In this document: positions 1 to 5,253 of the stretch, piece after piece
Layout of the letters: every line of letters starts with the position of its first letter
Numbering within the stretch: position 1 is the first letter of the stretch
Assembly (NCBI GenBank): GCA_002399285.1
Contig: DHDI01000019.1
Span: forward strand, 65,622 to 75,320
Origin: Thermoanaerobacterales bacterium UBA4880
Lineage (GTDB): Bacteria > Bacillota > Thermoanaerobacteria > Thermoanaerobacterales > UBA4877
Direction: 5' to 3'
DNA: 9,699 nucleotides
Translations under genes and position numbers: made by a program
The notes under the pieces: model-generated
The model's input: the letters and a program-made list of their open reading frames with translations, nothing else
The model's database searches: none
Told to the model about the DNA's origin: nothing

Positions 1-461
1 CAGCAGATCAGGTAAAACAAGCTTTAACTGATAATCAAATGCAAATAATGCAAGATGAATACCCAAGCGAGAATGATTTTCATACTGTTGATGGAGTATA
101 CTTATTTTCTGTGCTTGGTACTGATTTATTAGGTATGATATCAATCGATTCCTCTTCAGATACACAACTATACAGCCCATATGAAACACAAAAAGGTTTA
201 AAAATAGGCGATACAGTTGAAACAGTAATAAAACTATACGGTCAACCTGTAGACAAAATGGAATATGGGGATGATATAAACGGCCTTGGCGTGGCATATT
301 ATTATGATATTCCAGTAAATTTGGATGACTATTATAAAATACAAACTGACAATCTTAAAAGTGACAGAGGTGTCTATTTGCGTATTAATATATCACAGTC
401 AAAGGGCGACGATTTTAATAAAATCGTTAATATAATTTATGGAGACAGAGCTAACGGCTAA
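1..461 (+). CDS. 3' part of a hypothetical extracytoplasmic protein with a BamE/SmpA-like motif
   Basis: The reading frame is open from the window edge (codons in phase with base 3) to a TAA at 459-461, so the gene is cut off on its 5' side. The first ATG, at 39, has no ribosome binding site and is probably internal. About 152 residues are visible. They are hydrophilic, rich in Asp, Tyr and Asn, with no membrane segment. The clearest motif is GLKIGDTVETVIKLYGQP (bases 199-252). The pattern G-h-x-h-G-D-x-hxxV-hxxhGxP is typical of SmpA/OmlA/BamE-like and BLIP-like folds, which in Firmicutes are often found in lipoproteins. A signal peptide or lipobox would lie outside the window. I do not recognise a specific family. 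It is AT-rich, like the next gene and unlike the sporulation genes. The gap to the next start is 51 bases with no terminator, so the two could be co-transcribed. Confidence 0.7.
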   Translation, partial: ADQVKQALTDNQMQIMQDEYPSENDFHTVDGVYLFSVLGTDLLGMISIDSSSDTQLYSPYETQKGLKIGDTVETVIKLYGQPVDKMEYGDDINGLGVAYYYDIPVNLDDYYKIQTDNLKSDRGVYLRINISQSKGDDFNKIVNIIYGDRANG

Positions 462-512
462 ACTGTCAACTTTCGATTATAAATCCATTTTTCATAAGGG
501 AGGAATAAGGAA

Positions 513-794
513 ATGGGAAAGGGTTTAAGTGATAAAGAAAGATTTATATTATTACTTTTGTTTTCCGGGCTTATTTTGATCTATTATAAGTTTGATCTGT
601 TTCTATTAAAAATCCCTTTTATTATAAAGTTTCTGCCAATATTGGCAATAAATATTTACCTCTTTATAAAAAGTGATATGTATATTTCCATAAAAGGAAA
701 TATGAAAAAGGTGTGTGTTTTTATAAAAAGCCACTTGAACAGAACGAACGTCGCCTTTATTCACCCCGTGTATTACCGCCTGCAGAGACGATGA
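513..794 (+). CDS. Small membrane protein, or the N-terminal membrane anchor of a broken gene
   Basis: The frame gives 93 residues. The ATG at 513 follows a good ribosome binding site (AAGGGAGG at about 497-504). After a short basic start (MGKGLSDKER) come two hydrophobic stretches, residues about 11-25 and 30-52, which look like a membrane hairpin. From about residue 55 the chain becomes basic and aromatic (ending HPVYYRLQRR) and does not resemble a natural continuation. A frame one base back (-1) is open from 677 and carries a more protein-like sequence, so the gene probably continued there and lost its frame between about 677 and 715. The alternative is two coupled genes: the TGA stop at 792-794 overlaps an ATG at 791 in that second frame as ATGA. 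I do not recognise the family. Confidence 0.5.
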   Translation: MGKGLSDKERFILLLLFSGLILIYYKFDLFLLKIPFIIKFLPILAINIYLFIKSDMYISIKGNMKKVCVFIKSHLNRTNVAFIHPVYYRLQRR

Positions 795-1069
795 ATGATA
801 GGGACCTTTATAAGAATTCCGATACCAATAAATATTATGGCATTAGGTATTGGGCCGGACAAGATTATTATTATCTTAGCATAGATACCGTAAACCAAAT
901 TGTTCCCATCAATGATTCACGGTTAACTTACATTGATGAAAATTTACATGTTTCTTCACTTTTTTTCCTTTCGGCAGGTAAGAATGTGCTGCCCGACTTT
1001 GTTAAGTACCCCATAAAGAAGCCTGACAAGACATTCAAAAGGATAACTGTAAATGGTACTAATTTTTAG
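713..1069 (+). pseudogene. Middle piece of a broken hypothetical gene, ending at an in-frame amber codon
   Basis: This frame is open from 677. A GTG at 713 and an ATG at 791 are possible starts, but neither has a convincing ribosome binding site. It encodes a soluble, Tyr/Asp/Asn-rich segment (for example KYYGIRYWAGQDYYYLSID, bases about 827-883) that looks like real protein. It stops at TAG 1067-1069. The same frame then stays open without a further stop to 1345, and the sequence on both sides of the TAG has the same character. The simplest reading is one protein of about 275 residues: the membrane anchor at 513-715, this segment, and 1070-1345, interrupted by a frame change and an amber codon. 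I do not recognise a family. If both breaks are sequencing errors, it is an intact membrane-anchored hypothetical protein. Confidence 0.5.
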
Positions 1070-1345
1070 GCTGGCAAGAATTTCCCCGGGAAATTGGCAT
1101 ATACGAGATACAAGAATTGGGACATATATGTACGGGGAGGCGATCATGATGAAATGATAAACGGAGTTAAAGATTTTATGCCGTATTTTTCTCAAATTGA
1201 TAACGATATAAAAGACGGAGAGATATTTATTGACAATAGGCATTTTGAATATATAAAGTGGACGTCAAAAGACGGTTATGATTACTGGCTGTACCCACGC
1301 GGCAGCATGCCGGATATAATTAAAATAGCTAACGGCTTGATATAA
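1070..1345 (+). pseudogene. C-terminal piece of the same broken hypothetical gene
   Basis: The frame continues directly after the amber codon at 1067-1069 (AGKNFPGKLAYTRYKNWDIYV...) and ends at TAA 1343-1345. The only starts are weak: a TTG at 1094 with no ribosome binding site, and an ATG at 1154 lying 13 bases after GGGGAGG (1134-1140), which is long. The product would be about 83 residues from the TTG, acidic and aromatic, with a YDYWLYPRGS segment near the end. I do not recognise a domain. The lack of a good start supports its being the tail of the gene that begins at 513. A hairpin follows directly (1350-1369). Confidence 0.45.
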
Positions 1346-1349
1346 AGAT

Positions 1350-1369
1350 GCGCCCGATTTGACGGGCGC
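1350..1369. terminator. Hairpin between convergent genes, probable bidirectional terminator
   Basis: A perfect 7-bp GC-rich stem, GCGCCCG (1350-1356) with CGGGCGC (1363-1369), closes a 6-base loop (ATTTGA). It lies between the plus-strand stop at 1345 and the minus-strand stop at 1383. The tail is only modestly T-rich on either strand (ATCTTTATA on the minus strand), so termination may be leaky. Confidence 0.6.
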
Positions 1370-1382
1370 TTAAGACTTAAGG

Positions 1383-2510
1383 TTATTGATTTTTTCTGTA
1401 TTGGTACAGGTTGCACTTTATCATTCCGTTGTACAGCTTCCGCTTTTTATCGGCCTTTTGGCCGAACAGCTTTTCAAACTCCTCATTGGCGCTGAGTATA
1501 TAGTATGACCAGCCGGGCGCAAGATCCTTAAAGGCCAGGCCCATGTCCTTATACAGCTCCTCGGCCTCGCTCTGCTCGCCCATCCTTTCCCCGTACGGCG
1601 GGTTGCAGATGATATATCCGCTGTCTTCCCTCAGGTATAGATCCCTCATGTCGGTGCGCTTAAAGGATATTAATGCGTCCACGCCTGCCTTTTTGGCATT
1701 GCTGCGGGAAAGCTTAACGGCCTGGCCGTCTATGTCCGACCCCATTATGTTGAGGCGCGCGTCTTTATTTATGCGGGAAACAGCCTCCTCCCGTGCATCC
1801 TTCCACAGTTTTTGGGGTATCCTCTCCCAGCTCTCTGCTGCAAACTCCCTCATTATACCGGGCGCGGTATTGCTTCCCATGAGCGCGGCCTCTATGGGTA
1901 TGGTCCCCGAGCCGCAGAAAGGATCGCACAGCGGCATATCCGGCCTCCACCGGCTTATCTCTACCATGGCGGCCGCTAAGGTCTCGCGCAGGGGAGCCTC
2001 GACGGATAACTCCCTGTAGCCCCTCTTGTGCAGGCTGGGTCCGCTGCTGTCTATCATCAGCGTGGCCCGGTCCTTTATTATCCCGAAGTGTATCTTATAC
2101 TGGGAGCCGCTCTCATCGAACCATTCCTTCTTGTATCTGCCCTTCATGCTTTCCACTATGGCCTTCTTGATAATGGCCTGACAGTCCGGAATGCTGAAAA
2201 GCTTCGAACGCAGAGAGTAGCCGTTCACCGGAAAGACGGCGTCCACCGGAAGCCAGTCCGCCCAGGGCAGTGCTTTTGTGCCCTCGAACAGCTCGTCAAA
2301 GGTCTCTGCCTTAAACTCGCCCAGATTTATAAGCACCCTCTCGGCGCACCTCAGCCAGAGGTTGGCGCGGCAGACGGCCAGCTCGTCTCCCACGAAAGTC
2401 ACCCGGCCGTCCTGTACGGTGACGTCTTTATAGCCCAGCTGCCTTATCTCTTTTGCCACTATGGATTCCACTCCCAGAAGCGTGGTCGCCGTTATATCTA
2501 TTTTTGACAT
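1383..2510 (-). CDS. ypsC: THUMP-domain class I SAM-dependent RNA methyltransferase (YpsC/RlmL family)
   Basis: The 375-residue protein matches the B. subtilis YpsC type in length and layout. The opening (MSKIDITATTLLGVESIVAKE) and the segment GEFKAETFDELFEGTKALPW (64-83) belong to the N-terminal ferredoxin-like/THUMP RNA-binding half. The C-terminal half is a Rossmann methyltransferase with SAM motif I DPFCGSGT (196-203) and catalytic motif NPPYGERM (303-310). NPPY-type enzymes methylate amino groups; the E. coli relative RlmL makes m2G2445 in 23S rRNA, so an rRNA role in the cytoplasm is likely, though the exact base is inference. I start at the ATG at 2508-2510 because GAAAGGA lies about 10 bases upstream. 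A GTG at 2543 would extend it by 11 residues but falls at the expected transcription start of the promoter at 2549-2554. It is GC-richer than the genes on either side. Confidence 0.93.
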   Translation of the reverse strand: MSKIDITATTLLGVESIVAKEIRQLGYKDVTVQDGRVTFVGDELAVCRANLWLRCAERVLINLGEFKAETFDELFEGTKALPWADWLPVDAVFPVNGYSLRSKLFSIPDCQAIIKKAIVESMKGRYKKEWFDESGSQYKIHFGIIKDRATLMIDSSGPSLHKRGYRELSVEAPLRETLAAAMVEISRWRPDMPLCDPFCGSGTIPIEAALMGSNTAPGIMREFAAESWERIPQKLWKDAREEAVSRINKDARLNIMGSDIDGQAVKLSRSNAKKAGVDALISFKRTDMRDLYLREDSGYIICNPPYGERMGEQSEAEELYKDMGLAFKDLAPGWSYYILSANEEFEKLFGQKADKKRKLYNGMIKCNLYQYRKNQ

Positions 2511-2548
2511 CTCATCGTTTCCTTTCGTCTGCATTATAACCACTATTG

Positions 2549-2554
2549 ATTATA
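2549..2554 (-). promoter_or_regulatory. -10 box of the ypsC promoter
   Basis: On the minus strand this is a perfect TATAAT. The -35 region about 17 bases upstream (TTTATT) is weak. Transcription would start near 2541-2543, giving a leader of about 32 bases to the ATG at 2510 and arguing against the GTG start at 2543. Confidence 0.5.
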
Positions 2555-2659
2555 CTGCGATTCGCCGGGCAAATAAAGGCTAACATTCAGTTTGCTAAAA
2601 TTAAGATGATTTCGCAAAAGACATTATATTCATATAAGTGAAAAGAGCGTAAATTTTTA

Positions 2660-2688
2660 TTGACAACGTTTCTTTAGGGTACTAATAT
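2660..2688 (+). promoter_or_regulatory. Sigma-A promoter of the M50-like protease gene
   Basis: TTGACA (2660-2665) is a perfect -35 box. A 17-base spacer leads to TAATAT (2683-2688) as the -10 box. The predicted start is near 2695, about 30 bases before the ATG at 2727, with GAGGAG (2712-2717) as ribosome binding site. This is one of the strongest promoter matches in the window. Confidence 0.75.
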
Positions 2689-2726
2689 GATTTATATGAT
2701 AATTATTTGCAGAGGAGTGCAGGGGA

Positions 2727-3248
2727 ATGTTAAATATATTATTAATTATGCTAATATATCTTGCTGTATTTTATATTTCAATGTTCATCTCAACAATTCT
2801 GCATGAACTTGGTCATGCTGTAATGGCGCTTATTTTAACTAAAAATGATGTCATTATAAAACTTGGTAATGATAAACTTATAAAAAATATTAAGATAAAG
2901 AGGCTAACAACAGAGCTGCATCAATCACCATTTATTGGTTTTACATATTTTGATACGGAAGGTTCGTGGCTTAAGAGGGCATTGATTTGCTTAAGCGGTC
3001 CCATTGTGTCTTTTGTTGTAGCCCTCATTATCTTCAGGCTAATAGCAGATGCAGAAAGAAATATTTACATATTTATGCTGCAGATTTATGGATATGTGAG
3101 CCTGTTTCAAGGCATAATGACAATAATTCCTATGATATATCGCGGCGGGCCGTATGGGGGTCATAAAAGCGACGGTTATCTGGCAGTTGAGGTGATAGCT
3201 GATCATATTAAAAGCAAAAGGAATGATCGGGAGAATAAGCCGGTTTAG
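2727..3248 (+). CDS. M50-like (site-2-protease type) membrane metalloprotease, function unknown
   Basis: The 173-residue protein is mostly hydrophobic. The first membrane segment (residues about 3-35) contains HELGH (26-30), the HExxH zinc site, placed inside the membrane as in family M50. A second segment with LSGP (89-92) spans about 84-107, and a third about 113-137. KSDGY (147-151) lies where M50 proteins carry their third zinc ligand, usually in an NPxxDG motif; Asp149 is the candidate. The protein is short, close to a bare M50 core, and has no PDZ or CBS domain, so it is not a standard RseP or SpoIVFB. The substrate is unknown. The ATG at 2727 follows GAGGAG by 9 bases. It is a single-gene unit, AT-rich compared with ypsC and ribU; the next promoter starts 16 bases after its stop. 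Confidence 0.8.
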   Translation: MLNILLIMLIYLAVFYISMFISTILHELGHAVMALILTKNDVIIKLGNDKLIKNIKIKRLTTELHQSPFIGFTYFDTEGSWLKRALICLSGPIVSFVVALIIFRLIADAERNIYIFMLQIYGYVSLFQGIMTIIPMIYRGGPYGGHKSDGYLAVEVIADHIKSKRNDRENKPV

Positions 3249-3263
3249 CGTGCAAAATAGCTG

Positions 3264-3292
3264 TTGATTTTTCGATGTGTCCGTGGTAATAT
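3264..3292 (+). promoter_or_regulatory. Promoter of the FMN riboswitch-ribU unit
   Basis: TTGATT (3264-3269), a 17-base spacer, and TAATAT (3287-3292) form a sigma-A promoter. TGG directly before the -10 box makes it an extended -10. Transcription would start near 3299, about 20 bases before the riboswitch. Confidence 0.75.
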
Positions 3293-3320
3293 ATACATGT
3301 AAATTAAATACGAAGGCAAT

Positions 3321-3427
3321 AACTTCAGGGCAGGGTGAAATTCCCGACCGGCGGTAAAGCCCGCGAGCCGAAAGGTTGATCTGGTGTGATTCCGGAGCCG
3401 ACAGTACAGTCTGGATGAGAGAAGTGT
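3321..3427 (+). ncRNA. FMN riboswitch (RFN element)
   Basis: The conserved RFN core is present in order: TTCAGGGCAGGGTGAAATTC from 3324, CCCGACCGGCGGTAAAGCCC (3343-3362), GATCTGGTGTGATTCCGGAG (3378-3397), CCGACAGTACAGTCTGGATG (3398-3417), and GAGAGAAG (3417-3424). The closing P1 stem pairs ACTTC (3322-3326) with GAAGT (3421-3425). The RNA binds FMN. It sits between a promoter and an intrinsic terminator just before ribU, so FMN binding should favour termination and shut off riboflavin uptake. The core is close to consensus and I see no missing helix. A sequence just 5' of P1 may serve as the antiterminator partner (see findings). Confidence 0.96.
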
Positions 3428-3445
3428 TTTTGTTTGCATAGATGG

Positions 3446-3477
3446 ATCCTGAGGGTTACTGCCTTTAGGATTTTTTT
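3446..3477 (+). terminator. Intrinsic terminator, expression platform of the FMN riboswitch
   Basis: ATCCTGAGGG (3446-3455) pairs with CCTTTAGGAT (3462-3471) in a 10-bp stem that includes two G-U pairs, with loop TTACTG. Seven Ts (3471-3477) follow. The ribosome binding site of ribU begins only 5 bases after the T tract. The position, 20 bases after P1, is right for transcriptional control by the aptamer. Confidence 0.88.
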
Positions 3478-3494
3478 AATTGGAGGGAGCTTAT

Positions 3495-4091
3495 ATGGAG
3501 ATGGTTCACAGGAGGACTGCAGCGATCGTAGAGACGGCTATGCTTTCTGCCGCTGCAACTGTACTTATGTTTATCGAGTTTCCGCTGCCCGTATTTCCTG
3601 CGTTTTTGCAGCTGGACTTGAGCGAGGTGCCCGCTCTGCTGGGCAGTTTTGCATTGGGGCCCATGGCCGGCGTACTGATAGAACTGATAAAAAATGTGCT
3701 TCATTTAGTGGTCAAGGGCACTACTACGGCGGGCGTGGGAGAGCTGGCAAACTTTTTGGTGGGCTGCGCGTTGGTGGCGCCTGCCGGGATCATGTATAAG
3801 AGGCATAAGACAAAGCATACGGCGATAGTGTCCATGATCGTAGGGACTCTGCTCATGACCGTAGTGGGATGCGTATTCGACTATTATGTGCTTTTCCCGC
3901 TGTATCAGACGCTGATGGGCATACCGATGAGCGCCATAGTTAAGATGGGCAGCGAGATAAATCACATGGTGGTCAATTTGAAGTCTTTGATAGTTTTGAG
4001 CGTGGCGCCGTTCAATCTTTTGAAGGGAGCGATCGTGTCCCTGATAACGCTGCTGCTGTATAAAAAGCTGTCGCCCATACTTCACGGCTAA
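3495..4091 (+). CDS. ribU: Riboflavin transporter RibU, ECF transporter S component
   Basis: This 198-residue integral membrane protein is the substrate-binding subunit that takes up riboflavin together with the shared EcfA/EcfA'/EcfT energising module, which is not in this window. Family features visible are DLSEVPALLG (41-50), the LIKNVLHL segment (64-71), GELANFLVG (82-90) and APFNLLKG (171-178), within about six hydrophobic segments. Control by an FMN riboswitch directly upstream confirms the vitamin. The ATG at 3495 is the start because GGAGGGAG (3482-3489) lies just ahead; a TTG at 3480 in the same frame would put the ribosome binding site inside the gene. Length and ends are normal. 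It is monocistronic as far as can be seen, followed by the spoIID promoter. Confidence 0.95.
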   Translation: MEMVHRRTAAIVETAMLSAAATVLMFIEFPLPVFPAFLQLDLSEVPALLGSFALGPMAGVLIELIKNVLHLVVKGTTTAGVGELANFLVGCALVAPAGIMYKRHKTKHTAIVSMIVGTLLMTVVGCVFDYYVLFPLYQTLMGIPMSAIVKMGSEINHMVVNLKSLIVLSVAPFNLLKGAIVSLITLLLYKKLSPILHG

Positions 4092-4102
4092 ATAACGGAC
4101 TC

Positions 4103-4132
4103 TCATATTTTTTCTCCGGCTGCATATACATT
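4103..4132 (+). promoter_or_regulatory. Sigma-E-like promoter of spoIID
   Basis: TCATATT (4103-4109) matches the sigma-E -35 consensus (kmATATT) completely. After 15 bases, TATACATT (4125-4132) matches the -10 consensus CATACAnT at all but the first defined position. spoIID is a classic sigma-E gene, so the match is expected. Transcription would begin near 4139, leaving a leader under 20 bases with AGGAGGAGGAAGG before the ATG. The -10 lies inside a perfect palindrome. Confidence 0.7.
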
Positions 4133-4140
4133 GTATATGC
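4122..4140. repeat. Perfect 19-bp palindrome over the spoIID -10 region
   Basis: GCATATACA (4122-4130) and TGTATATGC (4132-4140) are exact reverse complements around a single T. The palindrome covers the putative sigma-E -10 box and the transcription start, a position suited to a repressor site. It ends just before the ribosome binding site. Confidence 0.65.
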
Positions 4141-4156
4141 GAAGGAGGAGGAAGGT

Positions 4157-5203
4157 ATGAGGGCCCTTATTTTTTTGCTTATCCTATCCCTTTTGACGGT
4201 ATACGGCTGCGGCAGCGCCGTCACTCAGAAGACGGCGGAGCCGGAAACTGTGCCGCGGCCCAATGGCCCGGCCGAGACGGACGACGGGGACGATAAGGCC
4301 GGCGTCGACCATAGTAACGCGGACGGCAGAGTGCTGATGATCAATGTCTATGTGACCAAATACAAAAAGATCGTGCCGATGCCCTTCGAGGACTATGTGA
4401 AGGGGGTGGTGGCAGCTGAGATGCCCGCCGCCTTCGAGAGCGAGGCCCTTAAGGCGCAGGCGGTGGCGGCCAGGACGTATGCTCTGGCGCGGCTGAAAGA
4501 GTACGCGGGCTCGGGATGCGATCTGCACAGCGGAGCCGATATATGCACGGACCCGGCCCACTGCCAGGCCTACGCCGAAAAGCAGGATATGGCGGCCATA
4601 TGGGGCAGCAATGCGGACTATTACTGGAACAAGATATCTGCCGCCGTGGAGGACACCAAGGGGATGGTGGCGATGTATGACGATCTGCTGATAGACCCGG
4701 TGTTTCATGCCATATCGGGCGGCAGGACGGAGAATTCCGAGGACGTATGGAAAAACAAGATACCCTATCTCAGGAGCGTAGACAGTCCCTATGAGGAGGA
4801 GGCCTCCAAGTTTAAAAGCAGCAGGACGCTCTCAAACTCGGAGTTTGTCAGTATCCTGCGCAAAAAAGTACCCGGGTTGAAGATCAACCAGAATTCACTC
4901 AAGGCGGGGGTGAAGATACTGGACCATACCGCGGGCGGCAGGGTGAAGAACATAAGGATAGGGAACAAGACAGTTTCCGGACGGGACTTTCAGGCGTACA
5001 TGGGCCTTAATTCCAATAACTTTACCTTGAAGTTTGATAAGAAGACGGTCACCATAAGCGTAAAGGGCTACGGACATGGGGTGGGGATGAGCCAGTACGG
5101 GGCAAACGGCCAGGCCAGGCACGGCAGCAGCTACATCGACATACTCAAGCATTATTACAGCGGCATAGAAGTGACCAATATGTGGTGGGTACTGGAAAAT
5201 TAA
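4157..5203 (+). CDS. spoIID: Stage II sporulation protein D, lytic transglycosylase
   Basis: SpoIID is the lytic transglycosylase that cuts denuded glycan strands during forespore engulfment, working with SpoIIP and SpoIIM in the mother-cell membrane. The 348-residue protein has a hydrophobic N terminus (residues 3-17) followed by Cys18 in VYGC, which resembles a lipobox. An acidic linker (about 25-57) leads to the SpoIID domain. VAAEMPAAFESEALKAQAVA (85-104) contains the catalytic Glu88. Cys121, His124, Cys130, His135 and Cys136 lie where the clostridial enzyme binds zinc. AISGGRTENSEDVW (185-198) and GYGHGVGMSQYG (304-315) are family hallmarks. The start is set by a strong AGGAGGAGGAAGG site. 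The spoIIQ-type gene follows after 50 bases without a terminator, so read-through is likely. Confidence 0.96.
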   Translation: MRALIFLLILSLLTVYGCGSAVTQKTAEPETVPRPNGPAETDDGDDKAGVDHSNADGRVLMINVYVTKYKKIVPMPFEDYVKGVVAAEMPAAFESEALKAQAVAARTYALARLKEYAGSGCDLHSGADICTDPAHCQAYAEKQDMAAIWGSNADYYWNKISAAVEDTKGMVAMYDDLLIDPVFHAISGGRTENSEDVWKNKIPYLRSVDSPYEEEASKFKSSRTLSNSEFVSILRKKVPGLKINQNSLKAGVKILDHTAGGRVKNIRIGNKTVSGRDFQAYMGLNSNNFTLKFDKKTVTISVKGYGHGVGMSQYGANGQARHGSSYIDILKHYYSGIEVTNMWWVLEN

Positions 5204-5205
5204 TT

Positions 5206-5235
5206 GTATTAAACCCCCGGCAAATGGTTATACTA
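5206..5235 (+). promoter_or_regulatory. Sigma-F-like promoter of the spoIIQ-type gene
   Basis: GTATT (5206-5210), 15 bases, then GGTTATACTA (5226-5235) match the sigma-F consensus GwATA and GGnrAnAnTw, each with one mismatch. B. subtilis spoIIQ is a sigma-F gene, so forespore-specific transcription here makes sense while spoIID is made in the mother cell. The TATACT inside the -10 could also serve sigma-A, but its -35 (GTATTA) is poor. Confidence 0.55.
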
Positions 5236-5253
5236 CCTGTCGGAGGTGGAATT

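Noticed and set aside
704..710. Programmed -1 frameshift at G-AAA-AAG
   Set aside because: The site is weaker than A-AAA-AAG, no clear stimulatory hairpin follows, and a second lesion (TAG at 1067) points to decay instead. Kept only as an alternative.
2511..2543. Longer GTG start for the THUMP methyltransferase
   Set aside because: The GTG coincides with the predicted transcription start, while the ATG at 2510 has a proper ribosome binding site and matches the family N terminus.
3434..3799. 121-residue frame on the plus strand across the riboswitch terminator and ribU
   Set aside because: It starts inside the riboswitch expression platform and overlaps ribU out of frame; the sequence is Cys/Arg/Gly-rich shadow.
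4184..4708. 174-residue open frame on the minus strand inside spoIID
   Set aside because: It is antisense to a strongly supported gene, rich in His/Arg/Gly as expected from an opposite-strand shadow, and has no ribosome binding site.
5182..5253. Upstream start for the M23 gene overlapping the end of spoIID
   Set aside because: No ribosome binding site; residues from it do not resemble a SpoIIQ N terminus, while the ATG at 5254 has GGAGGTGG.
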